Source of the DNA: Candidatus Thiosymbion sp.
GTDB taxonomy: Bacteria > Pseudomonadota > Gammaproteobacteria > Chromatiales > Chromatiaceae
Assembly (NCBI GenBank): GCA_018435665.1
Contig: JAHDND010000004.1
Coordinates: 62,001 to 126,000, forward strand
Reading direction: 5' to 3'
Length of the DNA: 64,000 nucleotides
Shown: piece by piece, positions 41,301 to 49,912 of the stretch
Numbering within the stretch: the first letter of the stretch is position 1
How the letters are laid out: every line of letters starts with the position of its first letter
Notes under the pieces: model-generated
What the model saw: only the letters and a program-made list of their open reading frames with translations
Database searches by the model: none
Told to the model about the DNA's origin: nothing
Made by a program: the position numbers and the translations under genes

Positions 41301-43010
41301 CGTCTCGACCTGGAGTGCCTGGCCCCCCAGGAGGATCTGCCCCCATTCTTGGAAGGGGATGCGCTGCGCATCAAGCAGATCCTGGTCAATCTGGTCAATA
41401 ACGCCCTCAAGTTCACCCAAGCGGGCGGGGTCACCCTGGAGACGCGGCTCCTGGAGCGGCGCGAGACGGAGGCCAAGATCCGCGTCACCGTGCGCGATAC
41501 GGGGGAGGGCATCCCGCCCGAATACCAGGCGCGGCTCTTCCAACCCTTCACCCAGGCCGATGACTCCATTACCCGCCGCCATGGCGGAACGGGGCTGGGC
41601 CTCTCCATTGTCCGCGAGTTGACGGAACTCATGGACGGTCAGGTTGGACTGGAGAGCCAACCCGGTCGTGGCAGCGCCTTCTGGGTCGACCTGCCCCTGC
41701 GCGTCGCCATGGCCGACCCGTCCCACGCGCCCATCCCCCGGTTCCCGAGCCGGGTCACTGACCCGGATCGGGAGGGCGCCTATCCGTGCCTGTTGGGGGT
41801 GAGGGTGTTGGTGGTGGACGACAGCCATATCAATCTGGAGGTCAGTCGTCGCGTCCTGGAGAACGCGGGTGCCAGCACCACCCCGTGCGAGAACGGGGAT
41901 GAGGCCCTGGCCTGTCTACGGACCCATCCCGAGGACTTCGATCTGGTCCTGATGGACGTGCAGATGCCGGTGCTGGATGGTATCGAAGCGACGCGGCGGA
42001 TTCGCCGCGATCTCGGTCTGACCCGTCTGCCGGTGATCGCCCTTACCGCCGGGGCCCTGGTGACCCAGCGCAAGGTTGCCCTGGAGGCCGGCATGACCGC
42101 CTTCCTGACCAAGCCCTTGGACCCGGACTCCCTGGCTCAGGCGCTGCGGCAGTACCTCCTCCTGCCCCCAGCCTTCTCCCCGGACGCATCATCAGATTCT
42201 GCTACGCCAGACGTTTCCCCAGGGCCTCCCGGGTCCATTTCCGTCCCGCCGCCGGCCGACAGTCCGGTGCCACTGGCTTCTGCTCTTTCCTGGCCCGCCA
42301 TCCCTGGCTTTGATGGTGACTGGGCACGCCAGCAATTCGACGGCGATCGGGCCTTCTATGTGAGCCTCATCGGCCGCTTTGCCGAGCGGGTAGGGGAGTT
42401 CCTGGTCCAATTGCAGACCCCTTCCGCCCCTGGCGATCAGGCGCTGGCCGAGACCCTCCACCAACTCCGGGGCCTCGCAAGCAACCTCGGGGCCCGGGAC
42501 TTGGCGTCCAGGATCCAGGACCTGGAAGCGGCGCTTCAGGCGGGTGACCCGGACCGCCTGGGGGGTTTTAGGGCGGAGGTCCTGCATCATGCCGAATCCT
42601 TGCGGTCGGCCATCGCGACCTGGCAGGAAGATGACCGCTTCGCTGCCCCCGCCCCTCCTCACTCCGCCGCCGCGCCTCTCCCTCCTTCCGCCCAGACACT
42701 CGCCGCGGGTGTTCCCCCGCCAGGCCTGACCGCGGGACCTCCGGGGCATGTCACCGGGACCGTCCTCGCCTGGGATGACCCCCGAGTTCAACCCCTGCTG
42801 ACAGCGCTGGAGGAGGCGCTCAGACTGCGACGCTTCGACGCCAAGCACACTAGTCAGGCACTCGAACGACTGGTCGCGGGGGGCTCGCTGGCCGCGGCCT
42901 TCGCCCCCGTGGCGGCGGCGACCGGGCGTTTGCGTTTCCCGGAGGCCCTGACGTATTTACAAGCCCTGCCCTTGTTCACCACCACCGTAGACCGGACCCC
43001 AGGGGGATAG
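38391..43010 (+). CDS. CheB-CheR-PAS-histidine kinase-REC-HPt fusion
   Basis: The 1539-residue cytoplasmic signalling protein reads, in order, as follows. CheB methylesterase (~30-215): Ser in GIGASAGG, His in VIQHLSPD, Asp in [10 protein letters not shown]. CheR methyltransferase (~230-500): [27 protein letters not shown] first PAS-like region (~525-640). A coiled coil of xNEEL heptads (~670-740). A second PAS (~750-860). HisKA with phospho-His near residue 886 ([13 protein letters not shown]). HATPase_c: [29 protein letters not shown] domain with Asp near residue 1188 ([14 protein letters not shown]). A C-terminal HPt with His near 1356 ([13 protein letters not shown]). All key residues appear intact. 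A Pro/Ser linker (~1262-1300) separates REC from HPt. ATG 38391 is preferred; GTG 38379 is possible. Confidence 0.95.
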   Translation: MDPPESNPPQTSSRAVGEYPSEKRLSPGRSPTHVVGIGASAGGLEALERLFRAMPLDTGMAFVVIQHLSPDFKSLMDELMERFTRMPAIPVHETQAVRPNTIYLLPPAKDIVIQGDRLITRDRAKDGSLALPINTFFRSLATAWGENSAAIVLSGTGSDGSNGLIDIHDAGGLVLVESPESARFDGMPQSAINTRCVDAVLMPEDIPETLTEFAADPEALRAMLRLRHDEGPLSGLPAILDLLHKAYNIDFASYKPTTITRRIARRLSLDLSGTNVEDYARRLATDPNELNLLYRDLLIGVTRFFRDPEAFDLVRDQVIPGILDQIPTGQEVRVWICGCSTGEEAYSLAILFLETFARQGRVPLIKVLATDLHEQSVQVASEGVYREEALTEVPAGLRAAYFEPQGEGRWKVLPHLRQSLVFSVHNLLKDPPFTKIDLVSCRNLLIYLLPNAQAKAIANFHYALRLNGVLLLGASESLGSLTDEFETLDRQWKLYRKHRESRALTGLRAPMDQALYPSPRGMTSTGVLLNRLYDALLDRFIPAGFLVNDQHQILHVFGDAARFLTPRRGRFSGDLISLLASNPLSLALTSALRNCAKQEKSVTMQSVIIKVGEGREERLEVRVEPLGDRAAGGPCYVVLLNAERPTERVTEPTHVPHDFSVGAEVAEYIRELELELHRARESVQTTVEELETSNEELQATNEELLAANEELQSTNEELHSVNEELYSVNAEHELKIEELNKATSDLRNLMQSTDTATIFIDGDYRIRLFTPRAVEIFNLMPQDIGRDLRHFQSIRPDRDLFGDIGEVLASGAGVERQLNLGEETSFLRRCMPYQNVQGRQMGVVINYVDTSGISRMHRQLDELQHHSEEVSRAHRAMSQFLANMSHELRTPLNALIGMAYLLGRTELTADQREQLATIEIASRSLMAIINDILDLSKIQAGAMQLELQPFSLPGLLEELQQMFRPLAAEKRLDLECLAPQEDLPPFLEGDALRIKQILVNLVNNALKFTQAGGVTLETRLLERRETEAKIRVTVRDTGEGIPPEYQARLFQPFTQADDSITRRHGGTGLGLSIVRELTELMDGQVGLESQPGRGSAFWVDLPLRVAMADPSHAPIPRFPSRVTDPDREGAYPCLLGVRVLVVDDSHINLEVSRRVLENAGASTTPCENGDEALACLRTHPEDFDLVLMDVQMPVLDGIEATRRIRRDLGLTRLPVIALTAGALVTQRKVALEAGMTAFLTKPLDPDSLAQALRQYLLLPPAFSPDASSDSATPDVSPGPPGSISVPPPADSPVPLASALSWPAIPGFDGDWARQQFDGDRAFYVSLIGRFAERVGEFLVQLQTPSAPGDQALAETLHQLRGLASNLGARDLASRIQDLEAALQAGDPDRLGGFRAEVLHHAESLRSAIATWQEDDRFAAPAPPHSAAAPLPPSAQTLAAGVPPPGLTAGPPGHVTGTVLAWDDPRVQPLLTALEEALRLRRFDAKHTSQALERLVAGGSLAAAFAPVAAATGRLRFPEALTYLQALPLFTTTVDRTPGG

Positions 43011-43013
43011 CCG

Positions 43014-43937
43014 GTGAAAGATCGTCCCCGGATTCTGATCGTCGATGACGTCCCCGAGAATATCGAGGTGTTGGGGGAGATCCTGACCGACAATTTCGAC
43101 CTCCAGTGCGCCTTTTCCGGCCCCGAGGCCTTGGAATTGGCGGCGGAGCTGCCGGATCTCATCCTCCTCGATGTCCTGATGCCGGGCATGGATGGCTTCG
43201 AGGTCTGCGCCTGCCTCAAGGCGACGGCGGCCACGGCGGAGATCCCCGTCATTTTCATCACCGCCAAGAACGATCCCGAGGCGGAAATGGCGGCGTTTGC
43301 CGCGGGCGCCGTGGATTTCATCACCAAGCCGGTCAATCCCGTCACGGCGCGGGCGCGTATCCAGACCCACCTGACCCTGAAACGGCAGAAGGACCTTCTG
43401 CGGGCCCAGGCCATGGTCGATGGCCTGACCGGGATCGCCAATCGCCGCTTCTTTGACGAGCGCCTGCTCGCGGAATGGCGGCATGTCCAGCGTTACCATC
43501 GGTCCCTGGCGATCCTCATGATCGATATCGACCATTTCAAGGGCTACAACGATCACTATGGCCACCAGGCCGGGGATAATTGCCTGCGGCGGGTGGCCAC
43601 CACCCTCGGCGCCCACATGCAGCGCGCCCACGACCTGGCGGCGCGCTACGGGGGCGAGGAGTTCATCTGCATGCTGCCGGAGTGCGATCTGCAAGGGGCC
43701 ATCAGCAAGGCCGAGGCCCTGCGGGCGGCGGTGGCGGCCCTGGAAATCCCCCATGCCGCCTCGCCCAGCGGCGACCGGGTGACCCTGAGCATTGGCGTGG
43801 CCGCCACCATTCCTTCCTCCCATTCCTCTCCCGATACCCTGGTCGCCGCCGCCGACGCCCAGCTCTACCAGGCGAAGCTCGCCGGCCGTAACCGGGTGCG
43901 CGCGGCCCCGTGCCTGGAGTGCGATCCGCGGGTCTAG
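43014..43937 (+). CDS. REC-GGDEF response regulator, diguanylate cyclase
   Basis: This 307-residue protein starts at GTG with AGGGGGA upstream, 3 bases past the kinase stop. Its REC domain (~5-120) has phospho-acceptor Asp in DLILLDVLMPGMDG and Lys in DFITKPVNP. The GGDEF domain (~145-300) has the active-site variant GGEEF. The I-site RAHD lies five residues before it, so product inhibition by c-di-GMP is expected. It should make c-di-GMP when phosphorylated, presumably by the upstream hybrid kinase through its HPt. Confidence 0.96.
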   Translation: MKDRPRILIVDDVPENIEVLGEILTDNFDLQCAFSGPEALELAAELPDLILLDVLMPGMDGFEVCACLKATAATAEIPVIFITAKNDPEAEMAAFAAGAVDFITKPVNPVTARARIQTHLTLKRQKDLLRAQAMVDGLTGIANRRFFDERLLAEWRHVQRYHRSLAILMIDIDHFKGYNDHYGHQAGDNCLRRVATTLGAHMQRAHDLAARYGGEEFICMLPECDLQGAISKAEALRAAVAALEIPHAASPSGDRVTLSIGVAATIPSSHSSPDTLVAAADAQLYQAKLAGRNRVRAAPCLECDPRV

Positions 43938-43971
43938 CTCCGTCCCTGTTGACTTATGTCATGGTACGAAT

Positions 43972-43996
43972 CCGAGTAATCAGATACGTTACTCGG
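43972..43996. repeat. Perfect inverted repeat between the GGDEF gene and cytochrome c4 gene
   Basis: CCGAGTAA and TTACTCGG (8-base arms) flank a 9-base loop, 35 bases past the GGDEF stop. It could be a transcript end for the signalling operon or an operator for the cytochrome gene. No T run follows. Confidence 0.5.
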
Positions 43997-44144
43997 GCAC
44001 TTCCCAGGCTGTAATGTGACTGGGCCTGATTCCATCCAGGTCCCATCTTCGGGCTTTTATATGAATCAACTTGTTGCCTTTGCCAGCCGGCAAGGCATTG
44101 GCACGGCCGGGACGGGTTCCCCCAACAGGAAGCGAGACAAAAAT

Positions 44145-44756
44145 ATGATGAAGACGTGGCTGATCTCGGTGGCCGTCACGGCGGCCTTCCTCTCCCATGG
44201 CGTTCAGGCCGCCGGCGATGCCAAGGCCGGCGAGGCCAAGACCGCGGTCTGCATGGCCTGCCACGGCCCCGCGGGCAACAGCCTGGTGCCGACCTGGCCC
44301 AAGCTGGCCGGTCAACACCCCGAGTATCTCTACAAGCAACTCATGGACTTCAAGTCCGGGGCGCGGGTGAACGAGAGCATGAGCCCTCAGGTCCTGGCGC
44401 TCAATGAGCAGGACTTCGCCGATCTGGCCGCCTACTACGCCGCGCAGACCCAGACGGGTGGCACCACCGATCCGGCGGCCCTCGAACAAGGCGGGCGCCT
44501 GTTCCGGGGGGGCAACGCCGAGACTGGCGTGCCGGCCTGCACCGGCTGTCATGGCCCCGCGGGGCTGGGGGTGGGGGCCGCCAAGTATCCCCGGCTGGCC
44601 GGGCAGCACGCGACCTACGTCGAGTCCACGCTCAAGCTCTACCGGGATGGCACGCGGGCCAACGATCCCAACGCCATGATGCGCGAGGTCGCGCACCGCC
44701 TGACGGATGCCGAGATCGCCGCGGTCTCCCAGTTCGTCCAGGGTCTGGGCCAGTAG
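44145..44756 (+). CDS. Di-haem cytochrome c4-type protein
   Basis: The 203-residue product has a signal peptide (KTWLISVAVTAAFLSHGVQA) and two c-type haem motifs, CMACH (near residue 37) and CTGCH (near residue 132). Each sits in a similar ~90-residue half with PKLAGQH or PRLAGQH and a distal Met region (SMSPQVL; NAMMREVAH). This is the cytochrome c4 arrangement: a periplasmic electron carrier, typically from bc1 to oxidases or reaction centres. ATG 44145 or 44148 starts the signal. It lies 222 bases upstream of petA. Confidence 0.93.
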   Translation: MMKTWLISVAVTAAFLSHGVQAAGDAKAGEAKTAVCMACHGPAGNSLVPTWPKLAGQHPEYLYKQLMDFKSGARVNESMSPQVLALNEQDFADLAAYYAAQTQTGGTTDPAALEQGGRLFRGGNAETGVPACTGCHGPAGLGVGAAKYPRLAGQHATYVESTLKLYRDGTRANDPNAMMREVAHRLTDAEIAAVSQFVQGLGQ

Positions 44757-44978
44757 CGCCCCGGACGCCGATTCCCGGTCCGTACCGCGCTGCCATCCCG
44801 GTAGTTCAGCCTCGGCCTGGCAGGTACCGCGTGACCCGTCGCCTCAACCGCCTTGTCCACCTGCTTGCCGGCGGAGCCACGGTTCAGGCCACTCAGGAAA
44901 TCCAGTTTTTCGGGCAGAAGCCGTTCGTCGACCCAGGCGATGACTCTGCCCAAACACAGAGGGGTTAAAAACAAAATT

Positions 44979-45572
44979 ATGAGCGCACCAGGCGTTGACA
45001 AAAATCGGCGGCGGGTACTGATCGCCGCCACCAGCGCGATCGGGGTCGTAGGCGCCGGCTTCGTCGCCGTACCCTTTTTGAGTTACTGGGAGCCCAGCGC
45101 CAAGGCCCGTGCCGCCGGCGCCCCGGTGGAGGCCGACATTAGTCAGCTCGAGCCCGGCGCCCTGCTGCGGGTCAAATGGCGTGGCAAGCCGGTGTGGGTC
45201 GTCAATCGCACCGAGGCCATGCTCGCCGCCCTGCCGGGGCTCGACCCGCAACTGATCGATCCGGCCTCCGCCGCCTCCGATCAGCCGGCCTACACCCAGA
45301 ATCCCACCCGCGCCATCAAACCCCAGTATTTCGTCGCCATCGGCATCTGCACCCACCTGGGCTGCTCGCCGACCTACCGCCCGGACATCGCCCCCGATGA
45401 TTTGGGTCCCGACTGGAAGGGTGGTTTCTTCTGCGCCTGCCACGGCTCGCGCTTCGACCTCGCCGGGCGGGTCTTCAAGGGCTCCCCCGCCCCCACCAAC
45501 CTCGTCATCCCTAAATACCAATTTGTCACCGACGCCATCATCAAGATTGGCGAAGATGGAGGAGTCGCCTGA
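44979..45572 (+). CDS. petA: Cytochrome bc1 complex Rieske iron-sulfur subunit
   Basis: This 197-residue protein has a twin-arginine-like N-terminus (KNRRRVLIAATSAIGVVGAG) with one membrane anchor. The Rieske [2Fe-2S] motifs are CTHLGCSP and CACHGSRFD. It takes the first electron from ubiquinol in the bc1 complex. ATG 44979 gives the family N-terminus; the longer upstream frame has no similarity. It overlaps petB by one base (TGATG). Confidence 0.97.
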   Translation: MSAPGVDKNRRRVLIAATSAIGVVGAGFVAVPFLSYWEPSAKARAAGAPVEADISQLEPGALLRVKWRGKPVWVVNRTEAMLAALPGLDPQLIDPASAASDQPAYTQNPTRAIKPQYFVAIGICTHLGCSPTYRPDIAPDDLGPDWKGGFFCACHGSRFDLAGRVFKGSPAPTNLVIPKYQFVTDAIIKIGEDGGVA

Positions 45573-46810
45573 TGAGCACCGACACCCCCACCCCGGGCTT
45601 CCTCGGCTGGATCGACTACCGCTTCCCCCTGACCAAGGTCTGGAACGAGCACCTCGCCCAGTACTACGCCCCGAAAAACCTCAACGCCTGGTCCTTCTTC
45701 GGCTCCCTGGCCATCCTCGCCCTGGTCATCCAGATCCTCACCGGCATCTGGCTGGCGATGAACTACAAGCCCTCCGCCGCCGACGCCTTCGCCAGCGTCG
45801 AATTCATCATGCGCGACGTGAACTGGGGCTGGCTGATCCGCTACATGCACTCCACCGGCGCCTCCGCCTTCTTCATCGTCATCTATCTGCACATGTTCCG
45901 CGCCCTGCTGTGGGGCTCCTATCGCAAGCCGCGCGAACTGCTGTGGATCATCGGCCTCGTCATCTACCTCGCCATGATGGCCACCGCCTTCTTCGGCTAC
46001 CTGCTGCCCTGGGGCCAGATGTCCTACTGGGGCGCCCAGGTCATCGTCAACCTCTTCGCCGCCGTCCCCGGCATCGGTGAAGACCTGTCGGTGTGGGTGC
46101 GCGGCGACTATGTCATCTCCGACACCACCCTGAACCGCTTCTTCGCCTTCCACTTCCTGTTGCCCTTCCTGTTGGCGGCCCTGGTCTTCGTCCACATCGT
46201 CGCCCTGCACAAGGTCGGCTCCAACAACCCCGACGGCATCGAGATCAAGGCCAAGAAAGACGCCAACGGCATCCCCCTCGACGGCATCCCCTTCCATCCC
46301 TATTACACGGTGAAGGACATCGTCGGCGTGGTCGTCTTCCTGGCCATCTTCAGCGCCATCGTCTTCTTCGCCCCCGACCTTGGCGGCCTCTTCCTCGAAG
46401 CCCCCAACTTCCAGCCGGCCGATCCGCTGAAGACCCCCGAACACATCGCCCCGGTGTGGTACTTCACCCCCTACTACGCCATGTTGCGCGCCGTCCCGCC
46501 CATGTTCGGCTCCCAGTTCCCTGGCGTGGTGGTCATGTTCGGCGCCATCATCATCATGTTCTTCCTCCCCTGGCTCGACCGCAGCCCGGTCAAGTCCATG
46601 CGTTATAAAGGCCAGCTGTCCAAGATCGCCCTCGGGATCTTCGCCGTCAGCTTCGTCGTCCTGGCCTACCTCGGTCTGCAACCCGCCTCCGACCTGGGCA
46701 CCTTCTTCGCCCGGGTCTTCACCATCCTCTATTTCTTGTTCTTCCTCTTGATGCCGATCTACACCAAGCTGGAAGCCACCAAGCCGGTCCCGGAGAGGGT
46801 CACGAAATGA
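45572..46810 (+). CDS. petB: Cytochrome b of the bc1 complex
   Basis: The 412-residue protein has eight membrane helices. Helices B and D carry haem-ligand histidines (YMHSTGASAFFIVIYLHMFR; NRFFAFHFLLPFLLAALVFVHIVALH). The quinol-site motif reads PDLGGLF-EAPNF rather than the bare PEWY, and WYFTPYYAMLRAVP follows. Length fits a fused bacterial cytochrome b. It sits in the canonical petABC order and overlaps petC by four bases. Confidence 0.97.
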   Translation: MSTDTPTPGFLGWIDYRFPLTKVWNEHLAQYYAPKNLNAWSFFGSLAILALVIQILTGIWLAMNYKPSAADAFASVEFIMRDVNWGWLIRYMHSTGASAFFIVIYLHMFRALLWGSYRKPRELLWIIGLVIYLAMMATAFFGYLLPWGQMSYWGAQVIVNLFAAVPGIGEDLSVWVRGDYVISDTTLNRFFAFHFLLPFLLAALVFVHIVALHKVGSNNPDGIEIKAKKDANGIPLDGIPFHPYYTVKDIVGVVVFLAIFSAIVFFAPDLGGLFLEAPNFQPADPLKTPEHIAPVWYFTPYYAMLRAVPPMFGSQFPGVVVMFGAIIIMFFLPWLDRSPVKSMRYKGQLSKIALGIFAVSFVVLAYLGLQPASDLGTFFARVFTILYFLFFLLMPIYTKLEATKPVPERVTK

Positions 46811-47547
46811 GAAAGCTACTCCTCGCCTCCCTGTTCCTGCTCGTCCCCGCCTTGGCCCCCGCCGCGGGCGGCGGCGTCCCCTTGCAGGACGCCGACATCG
46901 ACCTCACGGACCAGGCCTCCCTGCAACGCGGCGCCGGCTACTTCGTCAACTACTGCATGGGCTGCCACTCCCTGGGCTACATGCGATACAACCGCCTCGC
47001 CGATGACCTGGGCATCGACGAGGCCACCCTGCGCCAGAGCCTCATCTTCACCGGCGCCAAGCCCGGCGACCTCATGATCTCGAACATGAACCCGGTCAGC
47101 GCCGAGAAATGGTTCGGCACCGCCGTTCCCGACATGACCCTGGCCACCCGTTGGCGCAGCCCCGACTGGGTCTACAGCTATCTCAAGAGCTTCTACGCCG
47201 ATCCCAGCCGGCCCTTGGGGGTCAACAACCTGGTCTTCCCCAACGTCGGCATGCCCCATGTGCTCGCCGGTCTGCAAGGGATCCAGCAGCCCAAGTTCGC
47301 GGAGCATCCCGGTACCGATGGCACCCCGGTCAAGACGGTGGTCGGCGTCGAACCCGCCCAGGGTGGCACCATGACCGCGGAGCAATACGACGCCTTCGCC
47401 CGCGACCTCACCAACTTCCTCACCTACGTGGGCGAGCCGATCAAGCTTGAGCGTCAGCGCCTGGGCATCTGGGTGTTGCTGTTCCTGGCGGTCTTGTTCG
47501 TCGCCGCCTACTTCCTCAAGAAGGAATACTGGAAGGACGTGCACTGA
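46807..47547 (+). CDS. petC: Cytochrome c1 of the bc1 complex
   Basis: This 246-residue protein has a signal peptide (RKLLLASLFLLVPALAPAAG), haem motif CMGCHSLGYMRYNRLADDLG and C-terminal anchor (IWVLLFLAVLFVAAYFLKKEYW). The distal Met region (SNMNPVSAEKWFG; VFPNVGMPHVLAGL) is present. It passes electrons to soluble cytochromes such as c4. A strong hairpin follows 10 bases past the stop. Confidence 0.97.
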   Translation: MRKLLLASLFLLVPALAPAAGGGVPLQDADIDLTDQASLQRGAGYFVNYCMGCHSLGYMRYNRLADDLGIDEATLRQSLIFTGAKPGDLMISNMNPVSAEKWFGTAVPDMTLATRWRSPDWVYSYLKSFYADPSRPLGVNNLVFPNVGMPHVLAGLQGIQQPKFAEHPGTDGTPVKTVVGVEPAQGGTMTAEQYDAFARDLTNFLTYVGEPIKLERQRLGIWVLLFLAVLFVAAYFLKKEYWKDVH

Positions 47548-47557
47548 AAGACCCTGT

Positions 47558-47585
47558 CAGCCTCCCGCATCGCAGCGGGAGGCTG
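47558..47585 (+). terminator. Hairpin ending the petABC transcript
   Basis: An 11-base perfect stem CAGCCTCCCGC / GCGGGAGGCTG has a 6-base loop. No T run follows. A second copy of its CAGCCTCCCACTC start and a small stem recur about 70 bases on (47627-47650). Confidence 0.65.
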
Positions 47586-47586
47586 A

Positions 47587-48009
47587 GCAGGATCGACTGC
47601 GGTTCACTTCCCACTCCTCGGCCTGTCAGCCTCCCACTCCCGAGTGGGATGATCAAAGGTCACAAGCTCCTCCTCTTTACCCACCCTCCTCGCCCCGGCA
47701 ACCTACCGGGTGAGGCCCAATCCGTTATGGCTCCTCCGCTTCGCGCTCATGGCGGCGATACTCCGGTGGCATGCCAAGGTTAATAGCACCAGCCGCTTCC
47801 AGCCCGGAGGACGAAAGTCGAGCTGAGCTCTTTGCCGTCTGTCTTGCGGATTTTGGCATGGGGGAACATGCCTAGCGTACTAGGGAATTTCAGGCTTCCG
47901 GCCTTACAGTCGGCGACAGCTACGCTAGTCCGCGGGGCAAAGGCCCCGCGCCACGGTATTGCGAGTCACCCTCCAAACAAGCGGACTCAGAGCAGGTGCT
48001 TCATCTCTG
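47587..48009. other. Gene-free stretch with several hairpins
   Basis: No credible ORF is seen in this convergent gap between petC and fpr. It contains the CCTCCCACTC stem near 47630 and a perfect 8-base stem CGCGGGGC / GCCCCGCG at 47931-47950. Codon and base use look unlike the flanking genes (less GC-biased, TA-rich words). A decayed mobile element is possible, but no transposase remnant was recognised. Confidence 0.4.
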
Positions 48010-48867
48010 TCAGTAGATCAGCTCCGACCACCGACCCTCCTGAATCATCCCCTGCTTCAGGGACTGCCAGGCCTCGACGGAGCCGGCGCGTTCGCTCATG
48101 ACCTTGTCGAGGACCTGGGCGATCTTGCCCAGGCCGGCAAGGAAGACGTGGGTCTTGGGTGCCTGGAGCAGTCCCCAGACCTCGTCCAGGTTCTCCCGCA
48201 GGCCGCGCTGCAGGGCATCGGAGGAGGACATCAGGGAATTGCTGGCCAGGGACTTGAAGGCCTTGAAACTGGCCTGGTCGTAGTAGTCGGCGAGGTTGGT
48301 CTCCTCGTCGTTGGCGTAGGCTAGGTCCAGGCCGGTGCGACCGCCGTAGAAGAGGCGCACCTGGCCGTCCCAGCCGCCACGGCGCTCGTAGATGAGCTGG
48401 GCGAAGGCGCGGAAGGGGGCGACGCCGGTGCCGGTACCGATCATGACCAGGTTGGCGGTCTTGTCCTGGGGCATCTGGAAGGGGCTGCGATAGGGCCCGC
48501 TGAGGGTGATGTCCTGGCCGGGCCGAGCGTCGCAGAGGAAGTTGGAGGCGATGCCGGGGTAGCGCTCGCCACTGATCTCATCGATGTAGAAGCAGCGGCG
48601 CACCAGGATGTCCAGGGCGACGGTCTCGTCCTCGGGCCGGGGCCGGGCGTTGGCGATGGAATAGCGGCGCAGGTGATAGGGATTGCCAAAGGGGTGGGGG
48701 CCGGGGACGACCACGCCGACGCTCTGGCCCTCGACAAACTGGAAGGCCGGGTCCGCCACCCGCAGGGTGAGATGGCGCACCTCGACCGCCTTCTCCGGGG
48801 TGATGCGCCGGGATTCGAGGAGCTGGGCCGCGACCGTGGGACCGATGGGGGGTTCGAGTTCGCTCAT
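48010..48867 (-). CDS. fpr: Ferredoxin--NADP(+) reductase
   Basis: This 285-residue flavoprotein has FAD motif RRYSIAN, NADP-loop VMIGTGTGVAPFRAF and C-terminal GRWSELIY. The terminal Tyr stacks on the flavin in plant-type FNRs. It moves electrons between ferredoxin and NADP(H) in the cytoplasm. It lies downstream of the rnf genes, same strand, separated by the small Cys-rich gene and repeat copy D (276-base gap), so it may have its own promoter. Confidence 0.94.
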   Translation of the reverse strand: MSELEPPIGPTVAAQLLESRRITPEKAVEVRHLTLRVADPAFQFVEGQSVGVVVPGPHPFGNPYHLRRYSIANARPRPEDETVALDILVRRCFYIDEISGERYPGIASNFLCDARPGQDITLSGPYRSPFQMPQDKTANLVMIGTGTGVAPFRAFAQLIYERRGGWDGQVRLFYGGRTGLDLAYANDEETNLADYYDQASFKAFKSLASNSLMSSSDALQRGLRENLDEVWGLLQAPKTHVFLAGLGKIAQVLDKVMSERAGSVEAWQSLKQGMIQEGRWSELIY

Positions 48868-48984
48868 CTTGTGGGTTCCTTGGGTTGTCGAAGCGGGTAG
48901 GGCGCCCTGGCTCGCCCTTCTGGCGGTGAAGAACTGGGGCGAGAATCAGGGTGGGAATCGTGTTAGAGGCGTCGCTTTTCAGTT

Positions 48985-49115
48985 CTCGACATGGCTGGGG
49001 AGGATCGGGTGGCCTCTGGCGGGGGTGTCGACCGCGGGGATGCGGTCGTCAAGCCTCCAGGGATGGATTCAGGTTGTCCCCCGCCAGAGGCCACCCGATC
49101 CGGAGAAACCGAAAA
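48985..49115. repeat. Intergenic inverted-arm repeat, family 1, copy D
   Basis: Arms at 49006-49025 and 49078-49097 are perfectly complementary over 20 bases. Both arms share a change (CCTC / GAGG) against CGTC / GACG in other copies. The inner hairpin is GACCGC / GCGGTC with a GGGGA-type loop. It lies between the small Cys-rich gene and fpr. Confidence 0.9.
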
Positions 49116-49143
49116 GAGATCGGGGATGACAATATGTCTGGGA

Positions 49144-49329
49144 TCATCGCCGCGGAACGTCGCAATGGCCACCCTTGCAGGAACAGCCCCCACCGCAGCC
49201 GCCATCCGCGCTGCGGAAGGGGCCGAGCTGGGGGTTCTGGCGGGCGAAGGCGGCGTAGCGCTGCTGCACCCAGATCCAGCCGAGGAGGACGGCGAAGATC
49301 ACCAGGCTGGCGATCAGGGCTCTAACCAT
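49144..49329 (-). CDS. Small Cys-rich membrane protein, candidate Rnf maturation factor (NqrM-like layout)
   Basis: The 61-residue product has one N-terminal membrane helix (ALIASLVIFAVLLGWIWV), a short basic linker and a C-terminal tail with four cysteines (GGCGGGCSCKGGHC). It starts inside the end of rnfA (8-base overlap), so translation is coupled to rnfA. Size, single helix and Cys-tail recall NqrM (DUF539), needed to assemble the iron centre of the related Na+-NQR. RnfA and RnfE hold a comparable cysteine-ligated iron centre. Homology to NqrM was not demonstrated; the similarity is of architecture and position. FeoB-associated Cys-rich proteins are an alternative. Confidence 0.7.
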   Translation of the reverse strand: MVRALIASLVIFAVLLGWIWVQQRYAAFARQNPQLGPFRSADGGCGGGCSCKGGHCDVPRR

Positions 49330-49912
49330 GGGATCCTCCCAGCCCGGCGAAGCCCATGAAGGCCAGGGATAGGAGGCCGGCGAGCATCAGGGTCATGGCC
49401 GCGCCCTGGCTGACCGTGGGCAGCCGGGCCAGTTCCAGCTTTTCGCGCAGGCCGGCCATCAGCATCAGGGCCAGCATGAAACCGGTGCCGGCCCCCAGTG
49501 CGTAGACCAGGCTCTGCAGAAAGTCATACTCCTTGGCGGTCTGGAACAGGGCTAGGCCGAGGATGGCGCAGTTGGTGGTGATCAGGGGCAGGAAGATGCC
49601 CAGAGAGCGAAACAGGGCCGGGCTGTATTTCTTAACGAACATCTCCACCAATTGCACCGCCGAGGCTATGATGGCGATGAAGCAGATCAGGCGCAGGAAT
49701 TCCAGTTCGAGCTCGACCAGCAGCCAGTTGACGCCGTAGGCGCTCAGCGAGCTGACGACCATGACGAAGCTGGTGGCCAGGCCCATGTTCAGGGCCGTCT
49801 CCTTCTTGGCGGAGGTACCGAGGAAGGGGCAGATGCCCAGGAACAGGGCCAGCACGAAGTTGTTGACCACCGCGGCATCGAGAAAGATCAGGGGTAGCGA
49901 GGGGTTAGCCAT
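49322..49912 (-). CDS. rnfA: Electron transport complex subunit RnfA
   Basis: This 196-residue protein with six membrane helices has the RnfA/NqrE motifs VVNNFVLALFLGICPFLGTS and ITTNCAILGLAL. Their cysteines bind the intramembrane iron-sulfur centre shared with RnfE. It overlaps rnfE by 8 bases and the small Cys-rich gene by 8 bases. Confidence 0.96.
   Translation of the reverse strand: MANPSLPLIFLDAAVVNNFVLALFLGICPFLGTSAKKETALNMGLATSFVMVVSSLSAYGVNWLLVELELEFLRLICFIAIIASAVQLVEMFVKKYSPALFRSLGIFLPLITTNCAILGLALFQTAKEYDFLQSLVYALGAGTGFMLALMLMAGLREKLELARLPTVSQGAAMTLMLAGLLSLAFMGFAGLGGSHG

Noticed and set aside
45374..46681. 435-residue minus-strand frame opposite petA and petB
   Set aside because: It is an acidic low-complexity shadow of the cytochrome b gene; petB on the plus strand has all haem-ligand motifs.
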